A DNA stretch of 22,914 bases from positions 1 to 22,914 of the forward strand of contig JAKBFR010000029.1 of the NCBI GenBank assembly GCA_021837545.1, in the 5' to 3' direction. The notes under the pieces are model-generated. The model was not told the origin of the DNA and searched no databases. It saw nothing but the letters and a program-made list of their open reading frames with translations. A program made the translations under genes and the position numbers. Shown piece after piece: positions 1-7,465 of this stretch (position 1 is its first letter; each line of letters begins with the position of its first letter). Origin of the DNA: Bacillota bacterium. GTDB lineage: Bacteria; Bacillota_A; Clostridia; Clostridiales; Clostridiaceae.

Positions 1-34
1 ATAGAATTATAATTATATACAGGAGGGAATGAGA

Positions 35-205
35 ATGGGTAATTTAATTAAGATTAATATGTATGTAGAAAGAAATAAAATAAATGGTAGTATAATAAAT
101 ATAAAAAAGTTAGAAGAAAATATTTCAGATTATAGTATATGGTTAAAAAATAATAATAGAGAGGATAAAATAGACAACTATGAAAGATTTCTGCAAGCTC
201 AATAA
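35..205 (+). CDS. Small hypothetical protein, 56 aa
   Basis: This short reading frame starts with ATG at 35, eight bases after an AGGAGG ribosome binding site at 21-26. An in-frame ATG at 29 is too close to that site to be preferred. The product is polar and lysine/asparagine-rich, with a central segment NIKKLEENISDYSIWLKN that could be helical. It has no signal peptide, membrane segment or cysteine motif. A strong intrinsic terminator begins eight bases after the stop, so it looks like the last or only gene of a transcript. I do not recognise the family. The good ribosome binding site and terminator are the only evidence that it is real. Confidence 0.6.
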   Translation: MGNLIKINMYVERNKINGSIINIKKLEENISDYSIWLKNNNREDKIDNYERFLQAQ

Positions 206-212
206 TTATTTT

Positions 213-258
213 TAGAGGTAAGTTAGACGTTAATGTTTAATTTACCTCATTTTTTTTA
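213..258 (+). terminator. Rho-independent terminator after the 56-aa ORF
   Basis: A 15-bp stem (215-229 pairing with 234-248, including a few G-U pairs) with a four-base TTAA loop is followed by a run of T from 250. Its outer sequence (TTTTTAGAGGTA ... TACCTCATTTTTT) is almost the same as the hairpin at 1771-1817. Confidence 0.85.
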
Positions 259-663
259 ATTAAAGAAGACAAATAAAAGTCATAATTTAATTTATGGCTT
301 TTTCGTTATCCAAAATCTTAAGTTAAGAGTTTTTAAATGAAATCATGTAGAATAAACATAAAAATGTAAGAGATTATAAAAAAATTAGTAGCAAAATGTT
401 GTATAATGTAAGTATATTAGTGTTAATAAGTATTGCAATATGAGGAATTTTATAACTACTACAGCCATTATTCTGGAATCATTTTATGAAGGACAAGCTA
501 AGACACATTAAAAAAATAACATACCATTACCATTAAGCCAGTGTATTTTGCATATATTTAGTCTGTAATTTTGATTCATATACCTAAGTGTGCTAGCTAT
601 AGCCAAAGCCATTTTAGATAAAAAATACGAATTAATATGCCTTACGCGTTTGGAGGGATAAAA
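259..663. other. Non-coding gap upstream of the deacetylase
   Basis: About 400 bases with no convincing reading frame. A second, weaker hairpin lies at 276-305 (AGTCATAA pairing with TTATGGCT, then TTTTT), perhaps a back-up terminator. A TATAAT at 402-407 lacks a recognisable -35 element at normal spacing. I see no riboswitch or repeat. Confidence 0.5.
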
Positions 664-1698
664 ATGTTTAAAAGGAATTTAGCTTTATGTATAGCTCTGG
701 CTTTACTTTTGTCAGGTTGTGGGGGAGCAAAACAAAATGAAAATAATATGAATGCAATTGATTCACAAAATAAAAATATAATTAATTCTCAAACTAATGA
801 AAGTAGCGAAGAAAATGAAAAATCTGATTCTAAAACAAAGTCTGAATCTAAACCAGATGATACTCATGTATCAGAATCCGCTACTAAACCAGAGTCTGAT
901 TCTACACTAAAATCTAATTCTTCAAAAGAGTCTGAAATCATAACAAAATATACTACTGAACCACCAAAAAATTTTACTCCTTTAGTGTCATCTGATACTT
1001 CATCACTTAGCACTAAAGCTATAGAATGGTCATGGTTATATTCATCAAGAGAGAATGCTGACCTTTTATCAAAATACAAAGGGTATGGTTTTGGAGATAC
1101 TTCTAGAAAAATTATTTATCTTACTTTTGATGAAGGATATGAAAATGGATATACTGCAAGTATTTTAGATACTCTAAAGGCAAATAAAGTACAAGCAACA
1201 TTTTTTGTAACTAAACCTTTCGTAACAGGTAGTTTTAATGGCGTTCCAGATACTGAGCTATTAAAGAGAATGAGTAATGAGGGACATATAATAGGTAACC
1301 ATTCTGTACAACATAAATCTATGGTTACATTTACAGATGAAGCTACTTTTAATGCTGAAATTACTGGAGTAGAAGATGCAGTAAATAACATTTCAGGTTG
1401 TAAAATGTCAAAATATTTTAGACCACCAGAGGGGACTTTTAGTGAATTATCACTTTACTATACTCAAAAACTTGGTTACAAATCTATATTTTTTAGTCTT
1501 GCTTATCAAGATTATAATGTTGATAATCAGCCTGATCCTGAATCCTCTAAAGCAAAACTTTTAAAAAATACTAATGATGGCACCATTTGCTTACTTCATG
1601 CTGTGTCTAAAACTAATGCTACTATTTTGGACAGCTTGATTAAGGAATGGAAGAATCAAGGGTATGAATTTAAAAGTTTAGATGATCTTCCTAATTAA
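664..1698 (+). CDS. Polysaccharide deacetylase lipoprotein, PdaA-like
   Basis: A predicted exported lipoprotein of 344 aa that removes N-acetyl groups from a cell-wall polysaccharide; the closest family by motif is the PdaA group (muramic-acid deacetylase for spore-cortex delta-lactam). Start chosen at ATG 664, behind GGAGG at 652-656, rather than the in-frame ATG at 637. A lysine-tipped hydrophobic signal ends in the lipobox LSGC (C19). Residues 20-110 are a Ser/Lys/Glu/Asn-rich linker. The NodB-fold catalytic domain (about 140-344) shows TFDEGYENGY with the catalytic Asp at 156, the zinc pair H213-x3-H217 in GNHSVQHKS, RPPEG at 253-257, and LLHAVS at 310-315. PdaA is normally not a lipoprotein with such a linker, so substrate and timing (sporulation or vegetative wall) are inferred. 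It is a single gene with its own terminator. Confidence 0.85.
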   Translation: MFKRNLALCIALALLLSGCGGAKQNENNMNAIDSQNKNIINSQTNESSEENEKSDSKTKSESKPDDTHVSESATKPESDSTLKSNSSKESEIITKYTTEPPKNFTPLVSSDTSSLSTKAIEWSWLYSSRENADLLSKYKGYGFGDTSRKIIYLTFDEGYENGYTASILDTLKANKVQATFFVTKPFVTGSFNGVPDTELLKRMSNEGHIIGNHSVQHKSMVTFTDEATFNAEITGVEDAVNNISGCKMSKYFRPPEGTFSELSLYYTQKLGYKSIFFSLAYQDYNVDNQPDPESSKAKLLKNTNDGTICLLHAVSKTNATILDSLIKEWKNQGYEFKSLDDLPN

Positions 1699-1770
1699 CA
1701 AATTTAGTTAGTTAATTTCATTAAAATAGATGTATATAAGGTATATTATAGTAGAGTTTGGGAATAATGA

Positions 1771-1817
1771 TTTTTAGAGGTAGATTAGCCTTAAAGGCTT
1801 AATCTACCTCATTTTTT
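1771..1817 (+). terminator. Rho-independent terminator after the deacetylase gene
   Basis: The stem GAGGTAGATTA...GCC (1777-1790) pairs with GGC...TAATCTACCTC (1796-1810) around a TTAAA loop, followed by ATTTTTTA. It shares its flanks with the terminator at 213-258. Confidence 0.85.
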
Positions 1818-1930
1818 AGTTAATAAAATATCACTTTAATATCATATCTAAACAGTATGTTATAATAGAAGTAGACTGTTTAAATCTAATAATGAGACTA
1901 CATAAGATTTATAAGAAAGGAGGTATAGAT

Positions 1931-3946
1931 ATGTTTACGTATATTATAATACTATTAATATGTATTTTAGCTTCAAATATAATAAGTAGGTTTATACCGT
2001 CCTTATCGGTACCAATTGTTCAAATTGTAATGGGAGCATTAATTGCAATAATATATTCGGAATTTAAAATTGATCTTGATCCACATACATTTTTAGTGAT
2101 GTTTATTGCTCCGCTTCTTTTCTGTGATGGGAAAAAAGCAGATAAAAGATCATTGTGGAAACAGAGAAAAGATATACTTCTAATGGCATTAGCTTTAGTT
2201 GCCGTAACAGTAATATTGGTTGGATTGCTTATAAATAAGTTAATACCAGCTATTTCATTACCAGCAGCTTTTGCACTTGCAGCGGCTTTATCACCAACTG
2301 ACTATGTTGCAGTTAGCGCACTTTCAAAAAAGGTTTCTCTTCCGAGGAAGATAATGCACCTTATAGAAGGGGAAGGTCTTATGAATGATGCGTCAGGTCT
2401 TGTATCTTTTAAATTTGCATTGGCAGCAGCATTAACTGGAACATTTTCATTGTTTAATGTAACTACAAATTTTGTAATGGTTTCTATTGGAGGAATTATT
2501 GCTGGATTAGTGTTAGAACACATTCTAATTAACTTTGAGCTTTGGATAATAAATCTTGGAATGGAAGACACTACAGTGGAAATGTTACTTCAAATTTTGA
2601 CTCCATTTATAATATATCTTATATCGGAAGAAGTATTTAAGGTTTCAGGCATACTAGCTGTGGTTGTAGCTGGAATGGTATATTCATTATCATTGAAAAG
2701 ATTAAAATCTAAAAATGCAAAATTAAATGCGGTATCAGCAAATACATGGTCTATATTGGTATATGTTTTAAATGGATTTATATTTATAATAGTTGGATTG
2801 CAATTACCTAATATTATTAAAACTGCTTTTTATGAAACTTCAATAAATACAATGGGAGCAATTATAGATGTTTTATTAATAACAGTAGCCTTACTTGTAA
2901 TTAGGTTTTTATGGGTTCTCTTTATGTATAAATTTGGAGGGGAGAATTCTGATGGAGAAGATAAGCGCAAGTTTCATACTGCATTTTTAACTTCACTTTC
3001 AGGTGTAAGAGGGGCAGTTACATTAGCTACAGTTCTTTCAATTCCTTTAACACTAGAAAATGGGCAAGAATTTCCGAATAGAACACTTATTTTATTTTTG
3101 GCTGTTGGAGTAATTTTAACTACTCTTCTTATTGCAACTTTTATATTACCTCTATTTGCTAAAAAGGATACTTCTGAAGAAGTAAACTATTTAGAAGCTT
3201 TGAATAAAGCACAAATAAAGGTCTGGATTAATACTATAAATAAATTAAAATTAGAAACTGACAATAAAAAGTATATTCAAATGACTAAAAACGAATATAG
3301 GTATCGTATTAATCAATTAAAAAGTGGGAATTCTTATTATAAAAACTGGAATAGAAGTAATAAGGAAGAAAAGAAATGGATGATTTCATGTTATAAAAAG
3401 GAAATTGAAAATACTAAAAAATTATTACAAGAAGAAAAAATAGATGAATCAACTGCATATGCTTATGAAAAAATAACTAAAAAGAAAATTAAATTAATTT
3501 CATCTGTAGAAAATTTTTCATTGACGGTTAAAGAAGCTTTAGTAAGGATTTCTATATTAATTCTTAATATAAAGAAAATTAAATATATATTAAGAGGAAT
3601 GGAAAATCAGAAGAAAAGTGAGCAACATTTAAAGGCTATAGCAATGAAAGAACTTCATGCCACTAATGCAGAATACATAATCGAATATGTTAAATCTAAT
3701 ATTACACCTGAAAATGAAGAAACACTTAAGGAAATAATTTTATATTATCAAGGTGTGTATTTGATATCAAGTAAACCAATGCTCGAAAAAATCAATAAAT
3801 ATGAAAAGAAGAAAGTCGAAATTAAGGCAATGCAATTAGAAAGAAATATTATACAATCCTTATTTGAAAATGGAGATATTACTTGGAATATAGCATCTGA
3901 ACTTAGAAAAAATTTAAATTATATTGAAAGTGATGTTTTAAGATAA
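1931..3946 (+). CDS. CPA1-family Na+/H+ antiporter
   Basis: A membrane antiporter of 671 aa exchanging Na+ (or K+) for H+, in the NhaP/YjcE branch of the CPA1 family. Start at ATG 1931 follows AAGGAGG at 1917-1923; an upstream in-frame ATG at 1892 has no ribosome binding site. Residues 1-410 are a string of hydrophobic helices. They carry the family signatures SPTDYVAVSAL with the ion-site Asp124, EGEGLMNDASG (N152-D153), and SGVRGAVTLA around R360. Residues about 415-671 form a large charged cytoplasmic domain rich in Lys/Glu and probably helical, as in YjcE-type antiporters, likely regulatory. A TATAAT at 1861-1866 is a plausible -10 with no clear -35. The gene is monocistronic, and a role in pH or sodium homeostasis is inferred from the family. 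Confidence 0.9.
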   Translation: MFTYIIILLICILASNIISRFIPSLSVPIVQIVMGALIAIIYSEFKIDLDPHTFLVMFIAPLLFCDGKKADKRSLWKQRKDILLMALALVAVTVILVGLLINKLIPAISLPAAFALAAALSPTDYVAVSALSKKVSLPRKIMHLIEGEGLMNDASGLVSFKFALAAALTGTFSLFNVTTNFVMVSIGGIIAGLVLEHILINFELWIINLGMEDTTVEMLLQILTPFIIYLISEEVFKVSGILAVVVAGMVYSLSLKRLKSKNAKLNAVSANTWSILVYVLNGFIFIIVGLQLPNIIKTAFYETSINTMGAIIDVLLITVALLVIRFLWVLFMYKFGGENSDGEDKRKFHTAFLTSLSGVRGAVTLATVLSIPLTLENGQEFPNRTLILFLAVGVILTTLLIATFILPLFAKKDTSEEVNYLEALNKAQIKVWINTINKLKLETDNKKYIQMTKNEYRYRINQLKSGNSYYKNWNRSNKEEKKWMISCYKKEIENTKKLLQEEKIDESTAYAYEKITKKKIKLISSVENFSLTVKEALVRISILILNIKKIKYILRGMENQKKSEQHLKAIAMKELHATNAEYIIEYVKSNITPENEETLKEIILYYQGVYLISSKPMLEKINKYEKKKVEIKAMQLERNIIQSLFENGDITWNIASELRKNLNYIESDVLR

Positions 3947-4269
3947 TCTATATTTACGATTATGTAGGAACTTAAGAAGTATCTATTAAAAAAATAAGGT
4001 AATTCTTTTTTTATTACCAAAAATAAATTTATAGTATTATAACCAACAGTATCCATAGAAATAAATTCGTATAAAAATATTATAATAAATTTAGAAATCT
4101 ACAGTCTAATTCTCAGTAACAGTTACAACAGAGTATAGTTGATTTCAGCTGGATATCAACATTAGCACAGGTTTTATCTTAAATAGCTACATATCATGAT
4201 TAATAATGCAAGAAAAAGTTTGTGTTTGATAAAGTTATAAACTATAATTTTATCGAAGGTGGTGTCTAT
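3947..4269. other. Non-coding gap before the DeoR-family gene
   Basis: No gene seen. It holds a short hairpin (GGTAAT at 3999-4004 pairing with ATTACC at 4013-4018; its T-run lies on the minus strand), a small palindrome GTAAC-A-GTTAC at 4116-4126, and an imperfect inverted repeat GTTGAT/ATCAAC at 4138-4160. The latter two could be regulator sites upstream of the DeoR-family gene, possibly for autoregulation, but this is weak. Confidence 0.35.
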
Positions 4270-5031
4270 ATGATAGCTTCAGAACGAAGAATGTATATAA
4301 TGAAAGTTTTAAATGAAAAGGGAATAGCTAATTTAAAAGAGATAACAAATGAATTAAACATATCAGAAGCTACTGTGAGAAGGGACTTTGAAAAGCTTGA
4401 GAAAGATGGCAAATTAAAACGTGTTCTTGGAGGTGCCACATTAACAGATGATTTATTGTATTCATCAGATAGTGTAGAACTTACAATGAAAGAAAAAATG
4501 CTATCTAATGTAAATATGGATAAAAAAAATCAAGTGGCAAAATATGCTTCTCAATATGTTAAAGATGGTGATTGTGTTTTTATAGATGGAGGAACAACAT
4601 TAGTTCCATTAATTAATTATTTAGCTAGTAAAAAGATTAAAATTGTTACTTATAACCATTTAATTATTAACAAAATAAAAAATCCAATCGCAGAAATTTT
4701 TATTGTTGGTGGTGTATATTTACCTTATTATAGTATGAGCGTAGGACCAATTGCACAAGATGTACTAAAGCATTTTCACTTTGACCATGCATTCATTGGA
4801 TGTGCAGGAATTGACTTAAAAGAAGGCATTGCATATACTACAGAAATTGAAAGTCTTACTATGAAAAACATAGCTATGGAAAATTCAAAACATAGTTATT
4901 TATTAATAGATTCCACTAAATTTGAAGCAAGAGGATTCTATAAATTTAAAACTTTGAATTCTTTTGATTATATTATATGTGATAACTTTTCAACTGCGGA
5001 CAATATTCCAGAAAATTTTATATTAGTATAG
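4270..5031 (+). CDS. DeoR-family transcriptional regulator
   Basis: A DNA-binding repressor of 253 aa that in this family senses a sugar phosphate. The ATG at 4270 follows AGGTGGTGT at about 4258-4265 and begins the typical MIASERRMYIMKVL; an in-frame GTG at 4222 has no support. The N-terminal helix-turn-helix (about residues 20-55) contains the family signature ISEATVRRDFEKLEKDGKLK followed by GGA. The C-terminal DeoRC sensor domain carries FIDGGTTLVPL, the phosphosugar-binding style loop, and DHAFIGCAGID. It lies beside, and converges on, the ACT/CCG gene pair and close to the epimerase-GRE operon. The natural inference is that it controls that divergon and that the effector is a phosphorylated sugar intermediate. 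The effector itself cannot be read from sequence. Confidence 0.9.
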   Translation: MIASERRMYIMKVLNEKGIANLKEITNELNISEATVRRDFEKLEKDGKLKRVLGGATLTDDLLYSSDSVELTMKEKMLSNVNMDKKNQVAKYASQYVKDGDCVFIDGGTTLVPLINYLASKKIKIVTYNHLIINKIKNPIAEIFIVGGVYLPYYSMSVGPIAQDVLKHFHFDHAFIGCAGIDLKEGIAYTTEIESLTMKNIAMENSKHSYLLIDSTKFEARGFYKFKTLNSFDYIICDNFSTADNIPENFILV

Positions 5032-5070
5032 TAATAAACTTAGTTTGTAGACGAATTTAAGTGATTTATA

Positions 5071-5111
5071 AAAAAAGGATATTTTCAATAGTGAAGGTAT
5101 CCCTTTTTTAT
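5071..5111. terminator. Bidirectional terminator between convergent genes
   Basis: AAAAAAGGATA at 5071-5081 pairs with TATCCCTTTTTT at 5098-5109 (one bulge), with a small inner TTCA/TGAA stem. A-run on one side and T-run on the other let it serve both the DeoR-family gene and the minus-strand ACT gene. Confidence 0.8.
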
Positions 5112-5135
5112 AGTTTAAAGTGATTAAAATTGCAC

Positions 5136-5525
5136 TTATTCTATAACATCATATCTTTCTTTGATAAGTGCTGATATAGCATTATCTATATCATTATTTT
5201 TAACAAGAATATAATCTGTATCATATGTAGAAATAGCAAATATGCTTATTCCTTTTTGTGCTAGTATTGTACTGATTGAAGCAAGAATTCCAATTAAAGA
5301 AAAATCTAATGGTCCTTCAATCTTTAGAATTCTCCAATCTTTTTCACAATTTATATCATTAGGAATATCATCTTGAGAGCATACAATTGATAATTCATCT
5401 GATGTTCTTGTTATAGAAAAAAAGTCACTATTTTGTGCCCATTCAGGGATTAATTCTGTTTTAGCTAACCTACAAACCCCATATCTTTCTTTTAATAATT
5501 TCATTGTTAATATCTTTTCTGACAT
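5136..5525 (-). CDS. ACT-domain protein
   Basis: A 129-aa soluble protein of the stand-alone ACT-domain family with conserved WRxLxxEGPLDFSLxGILASI and FAISTYDTDYILV blocks, both visible here (EGPLDFSLIGILASIS, FAISTYDTDYILVK). ACT domains bind small ligands, usually amino acids, and regulate partner proteins. The start is ATG at 5525, behind AAAGGAT about 11 bases upstream on the minus strand. It follows the CCG iron-sulfur gene by 24 bases in the same direction, so the two are almost certainly co-transcribed, away from the epimerase-GRE unit. Its ligand is unknown; a sensor role for the locus is inference. Confidence 0.8.
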   Translation of the reverse strand: MSEKILTMKLLKERYGVCRLAKTELIPEWAQNSDFFSITRTSDELSIVCSQDDIPNDINCEKDWRILKIEGPLDFSLIGILASISTILAQKGISIFAISTYDTDYILVKNNDIDNAISALIKERYDVIE

Positions 5526-5549
5526 ATTTTATTTCTATCCTTTCTTTTA

Positions 5550-6203
5550 TTAATGTTTGTCTATGAAGTTTTGCAATTCATTGTGCCAGTCATCAGGTTC
5601 AAATGTACCAATTTCAGTTTCCTCTCCAAACAAAAGGTCTACTATATAGCGTGGTTTTTTATTACCTATAAACATTGATTTGATGCAGGAAACACAGTAA
5701 ACTACTACATTTTCACAAGGTATCTCCTCTGAACGCTTTTTCATTTGTTCTTTGACCTTCTCTACAGGTAAAATTCCGTAAAAACTATCACCACAACAAT
5801 TTGCATTTGTACGCGTATTTTTAGGCTCAATTACTTTTATATTCATTCTTTCAAGAAGTTCTCTTATTGCAGAATGAACTCTTTCTTCCGTCCTAGTAGG
5901 ACAAGCATCGTGTATGCTCATTTCCATGCCGTTATAATCGGGGAATGGAAATGTTTTGCTTTCAGCTAATATTTCCCAAAGGGATATGGTAGATAAATCA
6001 TTATAAAGCTCTCTATATCGTCTGTCACAGCCTGCACAGGTGTTGATTACTTGTGTTCCGCTTTCGAAATTAGGTTCATTTCTACAACAAATCAAATGCT
6101 CTGGAATATCTCCTAGATTTCTATTTAAAAACCCTAATACTTTTTTAGCAAGCTCTGGCTTATAAATCATCAATGCACAACCTGGTGCATAAACTTGTTT
6201 CAT
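5550..6203 (-). CDS. CCG-domain (HdrB-like) iron-sulfur protein
   Basis: A 217-aa soluble protein with two cysteine-rich CCG motifs, the type found in HdrB, GlpC and related proteins that bind a non-cubane or [4Fe-4S] cluster for electron transfer or disulfide chemistry. Motif 1 is C9, C39-C40 (LICCRNEP) and C56-x2-C59 (NTCAGC). Motif 2 is C101 (HDACP), C136-C137 (NCCGDS) and C170-x2-C173 (YCVSC). Both look complete, so two clusters are possible. The start ATG at 6203 follows GGAGG at 6211-6215 on the minus strand; an upstream in-frame ATG at 6281 is rejected because it reads through the divergent promoter region. It is stand-alone, with no HdrA or HdrC partner nearby. Divergence from the GRE operon suggests a redox role there, which is inference. 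Confidence 0.8.
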   Translation of the reverse strand: MKQVYAPGCALMIYKPELAKKVLGFLNRNLGDIPEHLICCRNEPNFESGTQVINTCAGCDRRYRELYNDLSTISLWEILAESKTFPFPDYNGMEMSIHDACPTRTEERVHSAIRELLERMNIKVIEPKNTRTNANCCGDSFYGILPVEKVKEQMKKRSEEIPCENVVVYCVSCIKSMFIGNKKPRYIVDLLFGEETEIGTFEPDDWHNELQNFIDKH

Positions 6204-6255
6204 TAAAATCCCTCCAACAATTATTCTATTACAAACATATTTTACACGAAATGCA

Positions 6256-6285
6256 ACTATAAATATATGTATCACAATCATGCAA
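6256..6285 (-). promoter_or_regulatory. Candidate sigma-A promoter for the CCG/ACT unit
   Basis: Read on the minus strand: a -35 TTGCAT (6280-6285), an 18-base spacer and a -10 TATAGT (6256-6261). The -35 overlaps the left part of the inverted repeat at 6275-6306. Confidence 0.4.
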
Positions 6286-6306
6286 AAAAATGATAAAAAA
6301 TGATTG
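6275..6306. promoter_or_regulatory. Inverted-repeat operator between divergent promoters
   Basis: CAATCAT (6275-6281) and ATGATTG (6300-6306) are perfect 7-bp arms separated by 18 bases, with an extra ATGAT between them. The right arm overlaps the -35 of the plus-strand promoter and the left arm abuts the minus-strand -35. This position suits a repressor controlling both directions; the DeoR-family protein is the obvious candidate (inference). Confidence 0.5.
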
Positions 6307-6331
6307 CAAATGAAAATAAAAGTAATATAAT
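6304..6331 (+). promoter_or_regulatory. Sigma-A promoter of the epimerase-GRE operon
   Basis: TTGCAA (6304-6309), a 16-base spacer and a perfect TATAAT (6326-6331). The implied transcript would start near 6338 and have a leader of about 70 bases before the epimerase start. Confidence 0.65.
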
Positions 6332-6406
6332 AAAGTTAAGAAGAGGATTAATTTTATTATATTACTTGAAAATTTTGTTAAGATGATTATAGAGGAGAGA
6401 TGTTTA

Positions 6407-7156
6407 ATGAAAACAACAAATAAAAGAAAAAGAGATCTTATAGAATCCCTAAAAAATGGACTAATAGTATCATGTCAAGTACAAAAAGATGATCCAATAT
6501 ATACGGATGATATAGTGGTAAAGATGGCAGAAGCAGCATCGTGGGCTGGTGCAGTAGCAATTAGAGCAAACTCTCCAGAACAAATTAAAGCAATTAAAGA
6601 AAAAGTAGATTTACCTCTGATAGGATTATATAAAATATGGAATGATGATACAGATGTATTTATTACTCCAACATTAGAAGCGGCAAAACAAGTTTGGGAA
6701 GCTGGCGCAGAAATTATAGCACTAGATTGTACAAGCCAAACAACTCATGAAAAAACAAAAGCGTATGAATTATTACAAATAGTAAAAAAAGAAATTCCAG
6801 AAGCTATAATTTTCGCTGATGTCTCAAATTATGATGAAGCAAAAAGAGCAATAGAATTAGGTGCTGACATTGTAGCTCCAACTTTATATGGATATACAGA
6901 GGAAACAAAACATATAGAAGAACCTAACTTAAGAGAATTTGCAAGAATGTGCAGAGATTTTAAAGATGATGCTTATGTAATGATGGAAGGTCACTTATAT
7001 ACGCCAGAAGATGCAATGAAATGTATATATCTAGGTGCTCATTCAGTAGTTGTTGGTAGTGCAATAACAAGACCACATTTAACAGCAAAACGTTTCGTTG
7101 ATTTATTAGGTGGATATCAAGACAATTGGAGAGATGCAGAAAGGAGTAAACATTAA
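6407..7156 (+). CDS. NanE-like sugar-phosphate 2-epimerase
   Basis: A 249-aa TIM-barrel enzyme of the N-acetylmannosamine-6-phosphate 2-epimerase (NanE) family. Start ATG 6407 is nine bases after GAGGAG at 6392-6397. Compared with my recollection of clostridial NanE, it keeps AIRA (R53), the catalytic Lys (K76 in LIGLYKIWND), FITPT, ALDCT, the ADVS Asp (D138), the EG Glu (E194) and GSAITRPH (R222, phosphate end). It differs beside two of these: K-I instead of K-R after the catalytic Lys, and EGH instead of EGR. There is no nanA, nanK, nagA or nagB in the window, so sialic-acid catabolism is not supported here. It is the first gene of the GRE operon, and a related 2-epimerisation of another sugar phosphate is plausible. 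Confidence 0.85.
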   Translation: MKTTNKRKRDLIESLKNGLIVSCQVQKDDPIYTDDIVVKMAEAASWAGAVAIRANSPEQIKAIKEKVDLPLIGLYKIWNDDTDVFITPTLEAAKQVWEAGAEIIALDCTSQTTHEKTKAYELLQIVKKEIPEAIIFADVSNYDEAKRAIELGADIVAPTLYGYTEETKHIEEPNLREFARMCRDFKDDAYVMMEGHLYTPEDAMKCIYLGAHSVVVGSAITRPHLTAKRFVDLLGGYQDNWRDAERSKH

Positions 7157-7187
7157 TATAGATACCAAATTTGAAAACTATACTTAG

Positions 7188-7406
7188 GGGTATAATCCAC
7201 CGAAATAAGGGGGCATGCATTTGTTCCAGTTACTGAAGATTTTGATGGGTGCTTCTAAGAACATAAGTTGTACCCAAAATGCTTGCTTCAAAGGCAAGCT
7301 TTGAACAAGCACTTTGGAACAACTTATAATCTAAGAAGCACAGCCATCAAAATCTTCAACGTAACATTCCACAAAAGCATGCCCCCTTATTTCTAGTTGG
7401 GTATAA
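7188..7406. mobile_element. MITE-like palindromic element with possible 8-bp target duplication
   Basis: GGGTATAA lies at 7188-7195 and again in direct orientation at 7399-7406, enclosing about 203 bases. The enclosed sequence is dominated by one giant inverted repeat (see the hairpin at 7203-7392) and has no coding capacity. This is the layout of a miniature inverted-repeat element. The first seven bases inside each GGGTATAA do not match each other, so the true element ends are uncertain, and no transposase is present to name a family. Confidence 0.5.
7203..7392. repeat. 190-nt near-perfect hairpin between epimerase and GRE genes
   Basis: The two arms (7203-7293 and 7299-7392) pair almost throughout, around a GCAAG loop. 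Perfect blocks include 16 bp at the base (7203-7218 with 7377-7392), 15 bp (7234-7248 with 7344-7358), GTTAC/GTAAC, GTGCTTCT with its partner, ATAAGTTGT with ACAACTTAT, and the tip TTCAAAG/CTTTGAA. No T-run follows either arm, so it is not a standard terminator. In the operon mRNA it would fold into a very stable structure just before the GRE ribosome binding site, and could stabilise or cut the message (inference). Confidence 0.85.
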
Positions 7407-7465
7407 GTCAGGACTACGTTGTGGTTATCTATATAGAAGAGATGCAGAAAGGTGTGAAAGTTAAT

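Noticed and set aside
3985..4020. Hairpin GGTAAT/ATTACC as terminator of the antiporter gene
   Set aside because: The T-run is on the minus strand and the stem is only six to seven pairs; no minus-strand gene needs it.
6407..7156. Calling the locus a sialic acid (nan) operon
   Set aside because: Only a NanE-like gene is present; lyase, kinase, deacetylase, deaminase and transporter are absent and the neighbours are GRE genes.
7203..7392. The big hairpin as a transcription terminator
   Set aside because: No T-run follows either arm, and it lies between genes that fit one operon.
7397..7465. Extended N-terminus of the GRE from TTG 7397 or ATG 7442
   Set aside because: The extension reads through the repeat flank and lacks a matching ribosome binding site; ATG 7466 has AAAGGTG upstream.
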